Assembly (NCBI RefSeq): GCF_022819085.1
Contig: NZ_JALHAG010000012.1
Span: 186,001 to 250,000 of the forward strand
DNA length: 64,000 nt
Source: Planococcus ruber
GTDB taxonomy: Bacteria; Bacillota; Bacilli; Bacillales_A; Planococcaceae
Direction: 5' to 3'
Below, piece by piece: positions 1-8,528 of this stretch (the first letter of the stretch is position 1; each line of letters begins with the position of its first letter). The translations under genes and the position numbers were made by a program. A model generated the notes under the pieces. That model worked only from the letters and a program-made list of their open reading frames with translations, searched no databases and had not been told where the DNA came from.

Positions 1-382
1 GTTTTCGCTGATTCATTTTGTATTCCCAATCGTCTTGGATGTGGAAAGTGAACTGCTTCGTCTCTTCGTCCATCTTGACGATTTTCACTTTTCCCCAGCC
101 TGCGGGGGCGTATGTATTGGCCAGCCATTCAATGATATTGGATGTACTGATATTTTTCATGTGAAGAAATTCTTCACCCACGACGACGCCTTGGCGGAAC
201 CCGGTTGTTTCCAACACCAGTTTGGTGGCTTCCGTTCCGGCGATTTCCCGGATCGAGTCAAAAAACGTTTCCATCGCGGAAATCCAAAAGAACACGACGT
301 CTCCGCCATCAAACAAGACTTCTGCTTTCTCTAAATCCCACTGTAAATCCACATCGCCGACTGTCAGTTGTTTTTTTGTCAT
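1..382 (-). CDS. Unidentified protein, 5' part only (runs off the left edge)
   Basis: The minus strand is open from an ATG at 382 to the window edge, giving 127 codons without a stop. The start has a GGAGG ribosome site (about 387-393 on the plus strand). The visible part is soluble and acidic, with no signal peptide or membrane segment. A central stretch reading roughly REIAGTEATKLVLETTGFRQG loosely recalls 4-vinyl-reductase/XylR-N-type ligand-sensing domains; this is my impression only. The family is not recognised, and what follows (for example a GGDEF or HTH output domain) lies outside the window. The plus-strand ORFs here are antisense shadows. Confidence 0.7.
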   Translation of the reverse strand, partial: MTKKQLTVGDVDLQWDLEKAEVLFDGGDVVFFWISAMETFFDSIREIAGTEATKLVLETTGFRQGVVVGEEFLHMKNISTSNIIEWLANTYAPAGWGKVKIVKMDEETKQFTFHIQDDWEYKMNQRK

Positions 383-564
383 CTCAAGTCTTCCTCCGAT
401 TTGCTGGCTGCTCCCATTATTTTTGTGAAGGCCGTTAAGTTTAATAAGTTTTGTATCTTATTCCCTAAGTTGCAGAAAACTATGCAGGGCGAAATAAAAA
501 TTATGATTGACCGATGCCTTACTTATTTATATCCGGAACCCAAAGCTTGCGGGTATGTTTTATT

Positions 565-1365
565 TCAAGAAACTTTTTTCTTCAAATCCCGGGCGAGCCA
601 AAGAATAAAGAAGAGCAGCAAAGCGGAACTGGCAATGAGCGCAATCAAATTCGGCACCGCTTTCGTATACAAATCATTCATGGTTGTCACCATCAGCCAT
701 TCGGGAAAAGCGGGATTGACGGCGTACTGGAAAACGGAGAGGATGTTGTTGAACAGGTGGAGCAGAATCGGCACGAGCAGCGTCCCGGTTTTTAAATACA
801 GGAGCGCGGCCACTACGGCAAACAGGAAGGCGCCTAAAATGTTGATGTGGAATGCGCTGAAAATGAGGCTGGATAAACCGATGCCTTTCCATAAACCGAG
901 CGAGGCGATCAGCCGGTGCATGAGCACGCCGCGGAAGACGAATTCTTCGGCAATCGGTGCGAGGATCGCGATGATAAGGCCGTTCGCTATGAGGTACCAG
1001 AGTTCACTGGGAATCGGCTCCGGCGTAAGCGCGATTTCGACTGCGGCCGGGGAGACAGACACGAGCCCCCGCAGCATCAGCCAGTAGATGCTGATGGAAA
1101 ATACCAGGACGAGAAGAGTGAGTCCGGCTACAGGGAGGATCCAGCGCGCTGTGCCTGTGAAGAAAAAAATCCGGCGCACTTTAATGCCATACTTCCGGAA
1201 ATAGGAGCTGCAAATCCAAAGGGGCAGGACGGTGTAGAAAGCCAGGAGAAAAACAATAAACTGAAGATAGGCGTTGCCCGTGGCTTGCAGCAATAAAGAA
1301 ACCGAAACAATGGCCGCGACCGTCATAATGCCGATGACAAACCGGGAACGCATTTCTTCAAACAT
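565..1365 (-). CDS. CPBP family intramembrane metalloprotease
   Basis: This is a multi-spanning membrane protein of 266 residues. It carries the CPBP/Abi signature: the EEFVFRG motif (two Glu and one Arg, about residues 140-146), then FSAFH (His near 173), then HLFNN. In the family these residues bind zinc for intramembrane proteolysis of CAAX-like or other membrane substrates. An ATG at 1416 would add 17 residues but has no ribosome site. The ATG at 1365 follows a sequence matching AAGGAGGTGA at nine of ten positions, so I chose it. It is monocistronic and convergent with nothing. The substrate cannot be inferred. Confidence 0.85.
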   Translation of the reverse strand: MFEEMRSRFVIGIMTVAAIVSVSLLLQATGNAYLQFIVFLLAFYTVLPLWICSSYFRKYGIKVRRIFFFTGTARWILPVAGLTLLVLVFSISIYWLMLRGLVSVSPAAVEIALTPEPIPSELWYLIANGLIIAILAPIAEEFVFRGVLMHRLIASLGLWKGIGLSSLIFSAFHINILGAFLFAVVAALLYLKTGTLLVPILLHLFNNILSVFQYAVNPAFPEWLMVTTMNDLYTKAVPNLIALIASSALLLFFILWLARDLKKKVS

Positions 1366-1626
1366 TGGCCTCACCGCCTTCTGGAGGATTTTATTGCGGT
1401 ATTTCCACTTCATCATATCATTTTAATCAAATTAATATCATAATATTCAGACAACATATAGATTTTATTAATCGAGAGGCGTATACTGGTTACGAAAATA
1501 ATTGCATCTTGGCGCGGATTACGAAAAAAGGAGGGCAGCACCACAAAAACAGAAGAATCGCAGCGGTTATTGCCGGCAGTTTGAAATCCTTTTACAGACG
1601 ACTGAACTGGAGAAGAGGAAAGAACG

Positions 1627-2202
1627 ATGCTTTACAACGTTGTATTGTTTCTTCATATCTTAGGTGCGGTGATCATGTTTATGGCGATTGCGATTTTGGC
1701 TTTGTCGATGCTGTCCATGCTGCAGTCGAAAGACACTGAAAACGTCAAACGCTGGTCGGGGCTCGCTGTGAAAACGGACGGGCTATTTCCGATGAGCACA
1801 GTGCTGATTCTGTTGCCCGCGTTGTATCTCGTCTTTTCCGCTTGGGGATGGGGCACCGCTTGGATCAACGTGTCGTTGGCGGCGCTTCTTGGCACCAGCA
1901 TTTTGGGTCCGGTCATCAACCTCCGCCGGCTGAAAGGAATCTTGGCCGCAGCGAAAGCGGAAACGGATGCAGTGCCATCGCCCGCTTTGATGAATAAAGT
2001 CCGAGACCGCGTTCTGTGGAATTCCGTCTCGATTATGTCGATGCTCGTATTGGGCATCCTGTTCCTAATGGCAGTGAAACTCGCATTGCTCGGCTCGCTC
2101 ATTACGATGGTGCTCGCAGTAGCATTTGGCTTTGGCATCGCGCAGTTGGTTTTAAGTAAAACGCGACCGGAAACGTCGACCGACACCGTGTCATTTCGAT
2201 GA
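1627..2202 (+). CDS. DUF2269-like integral membrane protein
   Basis: The 191-residue protein is almost entirely hydrophobic, with about four membrane segments (approximately residues 5-30, 55-72, 78-97 and 140-182) and a short basic loop near residues 100-130. The opening LHILGAVIMFMA with His10 resembles DUF2269 membrane proteins, whose function is unknown. The AAGAGGAAAG ribosome site is well placed before the ATG. It is a single gene with a strong terminator immediately after it. Family placement is from pattern memory and moderately certain. Confidence 0.7.
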   Translation: MLYNVVLFLHILGAVIMFMAIAILALSMLSMLQSKDTENVKRWSGLAVKTDGLFPMSTVLILLPALYLVFSAWGWGTAWINVSLAALLGTSILGPVINLRRLKGILAAAKAETDAVPSPALMNKVRDRVLWNSVSIMSMLVLGILFLMAVKLALLGSLITMVLAVAFGFGIAQLVLSKTRPETSTDTVSFR

Positions 2203-2210
2203 AATCAAAG

Positions 2211-2246
2211 AAAAAAGCCGTATCCTCCTCGGGATACAGCTTTTTT
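2211..2246. terminator. Bidirectional intrinsic terminator
   Basis: The hairpin AAAAAAGC-GTATCC / GGATAC-GCTTTTTT has A and T tracts on both flanks. It sits between convergent genes and can serve both. Confidence 0.85.
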
Positions 2247-2254
2247 CGAATGAA

Positions 2255-3247
2255 TTAAAGCAAATGCTTCGCGAGCAGCCGATACGCATCCAAACGCTTC
2301 TCCTGCGAATGCGGGATGCTGCAGATCATCGCTTCTTCGAAGCCGTATTGCTGCTGTTCCTGCTGCAATTGCTCAGCGACGTCTTTTGCGGCGCCGACTA
2401 GATGGATGTTGCGGCTTGCCTGGATTTGCATGCGGTCCATTTCGGTGAGCGCAGAATTTTGCGCTTCTTCCGGTGTCATGAGCGGCATGATGCGGCCGCG
2501 CATAAGCATTAAACGCGAAATGTCCTGCGGCAAGGCTTCGTATTCTGCTTCTTCGGCAGTTTCTGCGGTCGTCACCAAATACGACACCGAGATTTCGGGT
2601 TTTTCCATGAAAGCGGAAGGGACGAAATTCGCCCGGTATGAATCCAAAATGTCTTTCGTCATGCCGCCGGTGAAGAACTGGGCAAACGAATAGCCGACGC
2701 CCATTCGGCCAGCTTCGTACGCGCTGTTGCCGCTTGAGCCAAGCAGCCACGCTTCGGGCAGTTGAATATGGGGTGGGGTGGCGATGGTTTTATTGTAGAG
2801 CGTTTCTTCCGGCACTTCGTCGTTGATCAGCTTTAATGCCGTATCGAATTTGCCGTACATATCATCGGTCATCGGACGGCGTCCTTGCGACAAGGCGTAG
2901 ATCGAACTGTGGTCGCCGCCTGGTGCACGCCCGACGCCGAAGTCGATGCGGCCCGGGGCAAGAGCGCTCAAGGTTTTGAACACTTCCGCGAGTTTCAGCG
3001 GCGAATAATGCATCATCATGACACCGCCCGTGCCGATGCGGATTCGTTCCGTTTTCGCGCTTAAGTAAGCAGCCGTGACTTCCGGAGCGGAGCTTGAAAA
3101 AGCACCCGAGCCGTGGTGTTCCGCCATCCACATGCGCGTATAGCCCAACTCGTCAGCGAGAACGGCGAGTTCCACCGCTTTGTTCATGGCTGCTTCTGCT
3201 GTATTTCCTGCCGTGACAGGTGCTTGGTCCAATACACTTAATTTCAT
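2255..3247 (-). CDS. LLM-class flavin-dependent oxidoreductase
   Basis: This 330-residue protein belongs to the bacterial-luciferase-like flavin monooxygenases (YceB/MsnO8-type group). Visible hallmarks are the N-terminal LSVLDQAP strand, WMAEHH near residue 41, the GTGGVMMMHYSPLKLAE stretch near residue 73 and GRIDFGVGRAPGG near residue 98. Family members use reduced FMN supplied by a separate reductase; the substrate here is unknown. It stands alone on the minus strand between terminators, so context gives no substrate hint. Confidence 0.88.
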   Translation of the reverse strand: MKLSVLDQAPVTAGNTAEAAMNKAVELAVLADELGYTRMWMAEHHGSGAFSSSAPEVTAAYLSAKTERIRIGTGGVMMMHYSPLKLAEVFKTLSALAPGRIDFGVGRAPGGDHSSIYALSQGRRPMTDDMYGKFDTALKLINDEVPEETLYNKTIATPPHIQLPEAWLLGSSGNSAYEAGRMGVGYSFAQFFTGGMTKDILDSYRANFVPSAFMEKPEISVSYLVTTAETAEEAEYEALPQDISRLMLMRGRIMPLMTPEEAQNSALTEMDRMQIQASRNIHLVGAAKDVAEQLQQEQQQYGFEEAMICSIPHSQEKRLDAYRLLAKHLL

Positions 3248-3337
3248 CTATCTAACTTCCTTCCTTATATGGCAAGTTTGCATAATAAGGAGTATAGCAG
3301 TCTGGCATGGTGAAATCACTTTATCTGTTTGGACATC

Positions 3338-3385
3338 AAAAAGCCATTCCGCAAGCCGTCTTGATGACCTGTCGGAATGGCTTTT
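3338..3385 (-). terminator. Intrinsic terminator after ykuI-like gene
   Basis: A 13-bp stem (AAAAGCCATTCCG / CGGAATGGCTTTT) starts a few bases past the stop codon of the minus-strand EAL gene. Confidence 0.8.
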
Positions 3386-3390
3386 GTCAT

Positions 3391-4602
3391 TTATTGAAAC
3401 AGTAAATAGTCTTTGTCGTTGATATAAGAAGGGCTGATATCGACGAATAGGAAATACTGGTCCGGCAGCGGATAGCTGAAGGTGCGGATCATTTCGCCGG
3501 TTTCGATATCCGAATACGTATCGGACAGGATGCCGTGGTGCAGCGTTCGCATGCGCATCGTGTTCTCTAAGAAATACGGACGGAATGCCCAGTGCGAGCC
3601 TTTTTGCTCCGTTTCGATTTCCCAGTGCCCGTCGCGCTTTCGGAAGTTGGAAGACACTTGCTGGCCTTCGCCGTCGCAAATGTACATCCGGAAACTTTCT
3701 TCATTAAAAGGCGCTTTGATGTTCTCGAGAAAAAAGTCTGCATCGGGTTCGCCGCGCCACTCCGGAATCGCCTTTTTCACTTTGTCTTCACAGGCGGATG
3801 AAAACGTGAGCCGGGCATCAATAAGCGATTTCTCGCGTTTAACGAATTCCTGGACATGCGCTCTCGTGTCTGTAGCCAAGGAATCGGCCAACTCAAAATC
3901 CGGTTTCGCTAAATAAAAACCTTGGTAAAAGCGTCCGCCGTGTTTCCAGGCGAACTGCAGCTGGTGGCTGTCTTCGATGTTTTCATACAGGAAAACCGCT
4001 CCGATCCGGCGTGCCAACACCGTGATTGTGTAAATGATGTCTTGAAAAACTTCGGGGCGGTTGCTGCGGATCAGCCCCGTATCGATTTTGAAAATATGCG
4101 GCTTTAATTGGCGGATGCGGTCGATGTTGGAGCTTTTGGCGCCGACATGGTCGACGGCGATTTTGATGCCGTACGTTTTATAGTAGAGAAGCAGATGGTT
4201 TAAGACATCAAAATCCTCTTCAAAATCGTGCTCGGTGATTTCCAGCACGATCCGTTCCATCGCGAACCCTTTTTGCTCAAGCTGCCGCAAGGTATGCAGG
4301 AAATCTTCGCCGCCGTTCGTTAAGAGCTGCTTGGCGTTGCGGTTAATGAAGAGGAATCCGGAATTGCCCGCTTCGAGCATTTCAGCTGCTGCTTTTTGCA
4401 GAAGGTCCTGATCGACTTCAATTTTAAATTCATCCGGCACATCCGGGTCGTGGAAAAAATCGCCGAGGCTTATCCAAATGCCATCGTCTTCAAACCGGCC
4501 GAGCACTTCGTAGCCGATGACTTTATGTTTTTCTGCGCTCACGATCGGCTGGAAGGCCGGCTTCGTTTTATGCAGATTTTCAAGAATCGTTAACGGATCC
4601 AT
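3391..4602 (-). CDS. ykuI: YkuI-like degenerate EAL-domain protein (c-di-GMP receptor type)
   Basis: The 403-residue protein matches Bacillus subtilis YkuI in length and architecture: an N-terminal EAL domain (about 1-235), a helical linker, and a C-terminal PAS-like domain ending in TGEMIRTFSYPLPDQ. The EAL triad reads EVLGR (32-36). N87, E121, K172, E207 and Q227 are kept, but the DDFG loop is DHVGAKSSN (151-159), so the second metal-binding Asp is His. YkuI also lacks a normal DDFG loop; from memory it binds c-di-GMP without clear phosphodiesterase activity. I infer a c-di-GMP sensor rather than a strong hydrolase. A c-di-GMP riboswitch lies 2.7 kb away. Confidence 0.92.
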   Translation of the reverse strand: MDPLTILENLHKTKPAFQPIVSAEKHKVIGYEVLGRFEDDGIWISLGDFFHDPDVPDEFKIEVDQDLLQKAAAEMLEAGNSGFLFINRNAKQLLTNGGEDFLHTLRQLEQKGFAMERIVLEITEHDFEEDFDVLNHLLLYYKTYGIKIAVDHVGAKSSNIDRIRQLKPHIFKIDTGLIRSNRPEVFQDIIYTITVLARRIGAVFLYENIEDSHQLQFAWKHGGRFYQGFYLAKPDFELADSLATDTRAHVQEFVKREKSLIDARLTFSSACEDKVKKAIPEWRGEPDADFFLENIKAPFNEESFRMYICDGEGQQVSSNFRKRDGHWEIETEQKGSHWAFRPYFLENTMRMRTLHHGILSDTYSDIETGEMIRTFSYPLPDQYFLFVDISPSYINDKDYLLFQ

Positions 4603-4686
4603 TAGGGGACCTCCTTTGTATCGTCACGAATATTTAAATAGTTTAGCTGAATTGAAGGAATTGTTCAAATACACATGTGGATAATA

Positions 4687-4721
4687 GAAAACGGCCGTAC
4701 CGGAAATTACCAGTGCGGCCG
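4687..4721 (-). terminator. Intrinsic terminator
   Basis: The hairpin CGGCCG(C)AC / GT(A)CGGCCG is followed on the minus strand by TTTTC, just after the stop of the exporter-like gene. Confidence 0.7.
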
Positions 4722-4732
4722 ATTCTTATTTT

Positions 4733-5776
4733 TCATTCCGCTTCTGCCGCAGCCTTCACCGTACCCGGATTGAAAAACTTGTCCACCAGATCGTAAATCA
4801 TGATGAGCTCATACAGGATCTTGAACTCTGGCGGAAACAGGGTAGGGTGGAGCGTATCACTTGTTGAAGCGCTTTTGCTGTCGTCCCAGAAGAAATCGGT
4901 AATGATTTTTAATTGCTGCTGATGCTTTTCGTGATTGTAGCTCGTGGAATTCTGCAAATCGTCCGCAAGTTCTGCCACGGCGTGCATAATGATGTTCCGC
5001 TCGGCCGGCGTCCACTTTAAATGGTCCGACGGGATCCGAAGCAGCGCGTCCAAATGGAATTCGAGGTTATGTAAAAACAGCAATTGCCGTTCCGCCATCT
5101 GAAGTTCCGTTTGCCGGTTCCGGACTTTTGCGTACAAACTGAAATCGTCCCGCTGAAAATGGATCAGCTTTTCGGTCTTTTGGATTTCCGTCGTCAGCCG
5201 CTTCACGAGCTCTTTGTCTTCCGGAAGGTTCGTATCGCCTTCAAAAAGAGTCGTATGGAAAGTGTGTTCGAGCATTCTTCCGGCATGTGCACTGATGCGC
5301 TGGATGCTTTTTAAAATGTCCCGCTGGTAGTTCGGCGGGAAAATGAGCATATTCACAGCCGTGGAAACCAGCAGCCCGATCGTCGTCGTACCGAGGCGAA
5401 TAAAGAAGGCGATCAAGACATGGTCATGGATGACTTCAATCATCGCGACGGCTGTCAATGTAGCTACGAGCAAGCCGTCATGCAGCTTCAGTCTGGAACA
5501 GACCAAAATCGTTGCAACGGCAGCGAGCGCATACGTAATCGGGGAATTCCCGAACAAGGTGATGAACAGAACCGCAAAAGCAGAACCGATCGCAGAAGCA
5601 GGGAATCGGACAAGTCCTTTTTTAATGGAATCGCTGACGGTCGGCTCGATTGTCACAATCGCTGTAATGACCGCAAAGACAGGCGGCCAGCCGAACCATT
5701 CGCAAATGATGGCCGTTAAAAAAATGGCGATCCCGGTTTTTAAAATCCGGCTGCCATTGAAATGAAAGGGGCGCAT
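4733..5776 (-). CDS. Aromatic acid exporter family (ArAE/FUSC-like, YgaE-type) membrane protein
   Basis: The 347-residue protein has an N-terminal half with about five to six membrane helices, including ICEWFGWPPVFAVITAIV and TVSDSIKKGLVRFPAS, the hallmark of the FUSC/ArAE and UPF0421 group. A long soluble helical C-terminal half follows (about residues 150-347). The family includes proton-driven exporters of aromatic acids, but Bacillus members such as YgaE are uncharacterised. The open frame extends upstream to 5920. The ATG at 5776 has the AAGGAGAGGTGG ribosome site about 10 nt upstream and begins where family similarity begins. Confidence 0.8.
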   Translation of the reverse strand: MRPFHFNGSRILKTGIAIFLTAIICEWFGWPPVFAVITAIVTIEPTVSDSIKKGLVRFPASAIGSAFAVLFITLFGNSPITYALAAVATILVCSRLKLHDGLLVATLTAVAMIEVIHDHVLIAFFIRLGTTTIGLLVSTAVNMLIFPPNYQRDILKSIQRISAHAGRMLEHTFHTTLFEGDTNLPEDKELVKRLTTEIQKTEKLIHFQRDDFSLYAKVRNRQTELQMAERQLLFLHNLEFHLDALLRIPSDHLKWTPAERNIIMHAVAELADDLQNSTSYNHEKHQQQLKIITDFFWDDSKSASTSDTLHPTLFPPEFKILYELIMIYDLVDKFFNPGTVKAAAEAE

Positions 5777-5877
5777 AAGATTTTGACCACCTCTCCTTTT
5801 CTTAAGAAATTTTACCGAAGTATAGTATATCATTCCTTTCTGCTGCGGCTCTACAACAATCGTATTTTTGGCATGCA

Positions 5878-5936
5878 AAAATATAGCCGCCTTCGACTTT
5901 AATACGCTTGTTGCGTACAAAGTTGAAGGCGGCTGC
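5878..5936 (-). terminator. Long intrinsic terminator after threonine-synthase-like gene
   Basis: A 16-bp stem with one mismatch (AGCCGCCTTC.ACTTT and its complement) contains an inner TACGC/GCGTA stem. On the minus strand it is followed by ATATTTTT. It separates the threonine-synthase-like gene from the next gene. Confidence 0.85.
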
Positions 5937-5956
5937 TAAGGATTATTTGAAAGAAA

Positions 5957-7063
5957 TTAGTTTGATTTAATTCCTGCTCCGCAAAGCGGAAGGACGATTT
6001 TCTCTTCAGCTGCTGATCTGTAGGCTAAATAGCCGGCATAATTTATGGCCGATGTCACTTCGACATAAAATCCTTTATCGGCCAAAAGCTGGCGGGCCGT
6101 TAAGATTTCTTCCTCACTGATTTCGATGAAGGTCCCGCCTGTGCCGCGCACCGCTTCGAGAATTTGCTTGGAGCGGGCAGGGGCTGCAATGGCGATTCCT
6201 TCTGCAAGCGTGCCTTTATTCGCCACAGCTTCCGCTTTCTGTTGTCCATTGCGGTAAGCCGTGGCAAGCGGCGCGCAGTTTTCGGCTTGGACGGCGATGA
6301 TCTTCGGCATCCTCCCAATCAAGCGGTTAGCAAGCAATTCTTGAAAACCGTAGTAAGCGCCGAGCAGGAGCGTGCCGTTGCCGACCGGAACGATTAAAGC
6401 GTCCGGGGTTTCCGCGAGCTGCTCGTAAATTTCATAAGCATAGGTTTTCGTTCCTTCATAGAAGTACGGGTTGTATACATGGCTTGCGTAGAAGACATTT
6501 TCAGCTGCGACGGCTTGCTGGGCAGCGGCTGCGACATCTTCACGCGAACCATGGATTTCTTTGATTGCGGCGCCGTGTGCTTTGACTTGTGCGATTTTCT
6601 TCGGAGAAGTCGTATCGCTCAAGTAAATATCGCATGGAATGCCGCAGCGGGCTGCGTAAGCCGCAATCGCTGTCCCGGCATTTCCGCTGCTGTCGGCAAT
6701 GACTTTGGCTGCTCCGAGTTCTTTGGCTTTTGCCATCAAAACCGCGGCGCCCCGGTCTTTGAAGGATAAGGTCGGCATCATGTAATCCACTTTTACGTAT
6801 GTATTGGGCGCTTCAGCATCCAGCAGAATCAAAGGGCTCTGGCCTTCGCCCATTGTGACGGATTTCCAGGTATCCGATCCTTGTTCAAAAGGCATCGTTG
6901 CAACATAGCGCCAGAGTGAATTCGGATACTGGTCCCAAGAAGCGGGATCAACCTTCGGCGTTTCTCTGACGATATCCAAGACACCGCCGCATGTACATTT
7001 CCAAATCGTCGCCGTTACCTCATGCATTTTTCCGCATTCATTGCAGACAAACTGTTCTATCAC
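5957..7063 (-). CDS. Threonine synthase-like PLP-dependent enzyme
   Basis: A 368-residue fold-type II PLP enzyme. It opens with a zinc-ribbon-like CNEC and CTC pair (Cys 7, 10, 23, 25), followed by SFKDRG with the PLP lysine near residue 102, SSGNAGTA near 127, PVGNGT for phosphate binding and PLCGAG at the C-terminus. This is the layout of the short archaeal-type threonine synthases, which turn O-phosphohomoserine into threonine. Some relatives act on other substrates, so the reaction is inferred. A GTG at 7063 lies six bases after AAAGGA; the in-frame ATG at 7069 abuts that site and 7132 has none. No hom or thrB neighbour is present. Confidence 0.82.
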   Translation of the reverse strand: MIEQFVCNECGKMHEVTATIWKCTCGGVLDIVRETPKVDPASWDQYPNSLWRYVATMPFEQGSDTWKSVTMGEGQSPLILLDAEAPNTYVKVDYMMPTLSFKDRGAAVLMAKAKELGAAKVIADSSGNAGTAIAAYAARCGIPCDIYLSDTTSPKKIAQVKAHGAAIKEIHGSREDVAAAAQQAVAAENVFYASHVYNPYFYEGTKTYAYEIYEQLAETPDALIVPVGNGTLLLGAYYGFQELLANRLIGRMPKIIAVQAENCAPLATAYRNGQQKAEAVANKGTLAEGIAIAAPARSKQILEAVRGTGGTFIEISEEEILTARQLLADKGFYVEVTSAINYAGYLAYRSAAEEKIVLPLCGAGIKSN

Positions 7064-7304
7064 TATCATTCCTTTCAAGATTTTTTCAACAAGGCCATTC
7101 GGTTGTGAAGATGTTTTGGCTTTCGACTTCATCTTGCTTTTCGCAAAGTCTCTTATATTTTCTATAAGTGTATCAAAAGAAAAGAAAGGTGATTAAAGAA
7201 TCCATTTATTGTAATGATAAATATAAGGGACATCGCGAATTAATAGGACCATAGCCTTTAGATTTAGGGCATTTGGATACAGTAAAATGAGCAATAATCA
7301 TCTG

Positions 7305-7395
7305 AAAAAGGCAAACTTATCCGAAAGGGAAGGACGCAAAGCCATGAGCCTAACCACTGGAATTCCAGTGAACGGTTGTCAGGCTGCCAGGCGCA
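7305..7395 (+). ncRNA. c-di-GMP-I (GEMM) riboswitch aptamer
   Basis: The sequence carries the class I c-di-GMP aptamer hallmarks in order: GGCAAAC (7310), the CCGAAAGG tetraloop stem (7321-7328), GGACGCAAAGCC (7332-7343), GCCTAA (7348-7353), a CACTGG-AATT-CCAGTG hairpin and the closing strand GGCTGCC (7382-7388), whose TGCC pairs with GGCA. The tetraloop/receptor pair and the ligand-pocket strand match the consensus as I know it. It lies 43 nt upstream of the start of a secreted-protein gene, on the same strand. No classical U-tract terminator follows, so control is probably translational. Confidence 0.93.
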
Positions 7396-7427
7396 CATTC
7401 TGTGAGCCGCGGTTCACAGAATGGAGG
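7396..7427 (+). promoter_or_regulatory. Hairpin abutting the ribosome site (likely riboswitch expression platform)
   Basis: A perfect 10-bp stem (CATTCTGTGA at 7396-7405 with TCACAGAATG at 7414-7423) closes an 8-nt loop. Its last base is the first G of the GGAGG ribosome site (7423-7427), and the ATG follows at 7438. There is no U-tract, so it is not a terminator. It could stack against or alternate with structures that mask the ribosome site. Confidence 0.6.
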
Positions 7428-7437
7428 AAAATAATCA

Positions 7438-8319
7438 ATGTTCAAAAATATGGTGATCGTTGCGATGGCATTTTTTTCTTTAGCGGCTTTTTGCCTGCCG
7501 GGCCAAGCTCATGCAAATGAAATACCCGAGCCAGTCCATGCGACATGGCTATGGAATCCGTGGATGTTCGTAAGCGACGAAGCGGCAACATTAGCCTTCT
7601 TGGAAACTAAGCAAGTAAATAAAGTGTATGTTCAAATTGACCGGGACATTTCAAAAGAGCTCTATAGAAGTTTCATCAAAAAGGCGAAAGCTGCTGGAAT
7701 TGATGTCTATGCACTGGACGGAGCTCCTGCATGGGCAGCGCCGAAAGGCTATATCAACCAAGATCGTTTCTTGGCTTGGGTGGCCGACTATCAAGCGGAG
7801 GCGCTGGAAGACAGCCGGTTCGCAGGTGTCCATCTGGACGTGGAACCGTATCTCTACAGCGGCTGGAATACGAACCAGGCAGCCACCGTTAAATCTTACC
7901 AGTCGCTGCTTCAAAGAGCCGCTAATCGCACAGCTGAATTAGGTCTCCCGTTGGAAGCCGACATGCCTTTCTGGTTTGACGAAATCACTTACAAAAACAC
8001 TTACGGCAAAGGCTTGCTGGCAGATTGGGTCATTGCCAATACGGCCGGCGTAACCATCATGGCTTACCGTGATTCAGCGCCGATGATTATCGAAATCGTC
8101 AAAAGCGAAATGGCCACGGCGCAGCGCCTCGGCAAAAGCATCGTGGTAGGCGTTGAAACCGGAGAAACCGATGAAGGCAGCATCATCACTTTTGCGGAAG
8201 AAGGCGAAGCCTTTATGAATCAGGAGCTGGCGAAAGTAGCTGCTCATTTTGCCGAAAACCCTGCTTATAAAGGAAATGCGGTCCATCATGTGGGCAGCTG
8301 GATGACATTGCGTCCTTAA
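7438..8319 (+). CDS. Secreted TIM-barrel-like protein under c-di-GMP riboswitch
   Basis: The 293-residue protein has a signal peptide (about 1-26, ending AHA before NEIPE). The mature part alternates strands and helices like a glycoside-hydrolase-type (beta/alpha)8 barrel: VYVQIDRD (64-70), GVHLDVEPY (130-138), PLEADMPFWFDE (171-182), VTIMAYRD (205-212) and VVGVET (236-241). Asp134, Glu136 and Glu240 sit at strand ends where such enzymes keep acids. I do not recognise a named family, so enzymatic activity is inferred. A secreted, c-di-GMP-controlled protein would fit cell-surface, matrix or wall remodelling. It is monocistronic. Confidence 0.85.
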   Translation: MFKNMVIVAMAFFSLAAFCLPGQAHANEIPEPVHATWLWNPWMFVSDEAATLAFLETKQVNKVYVQIDRDISKELYRSFIKKAKAAGIDVYALDGAPAWAAPKGYINQDRFLAWVADYQAEALEDSRFAGVHLDVEPYLYSGWNTNQAATVKSYQSLLQRAANRTAELGLPLEADMPFWFDEITYKNTYGKGLLADWVIANTAGVTIMAYRDSAPMIIEIVKSEMATAQRLGKSIVVGVETGETDEGSIITFAEEGEAFMNQELAKVAAHFAENPAYKGNAVHHVGSWMTLRP

Positions 8320-8335
8320 TTGCATATATATTTTG

Positions 8336-8378
8336 AAAACCGTGTCCGTAATATCCATATTGCGAATGCGGTTTTTTT
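8336..8378 (+). terminator. Intrinsic terminator
   Basis: The AAAACCG / CGGTTTTTTT stem with an imperfect inner helix lies just after the secreted-protein gene. Confidence 0.65.
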
Positions 8379-8528
8379 GTGCGCTTTCACGACACGAACG
8401 GAGATAGGGGTTCCCGTTTAACATTCTGCCTTCAATCGCGTTTTTATTTTCTATAATTCGAAACCAACTCCCAATTTAACCCAATTAAATGTTAGAATAA
8501 ACACACAATTAATTTATGGGGTGTTTAA

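Noticed and set aside
368..1087. Plus-strand ORF of 239 codons over the CPBP gene
   Set aside because: Antisense shadow: no ribosome site, and the opposite strand encodes a clear CPBP protease.
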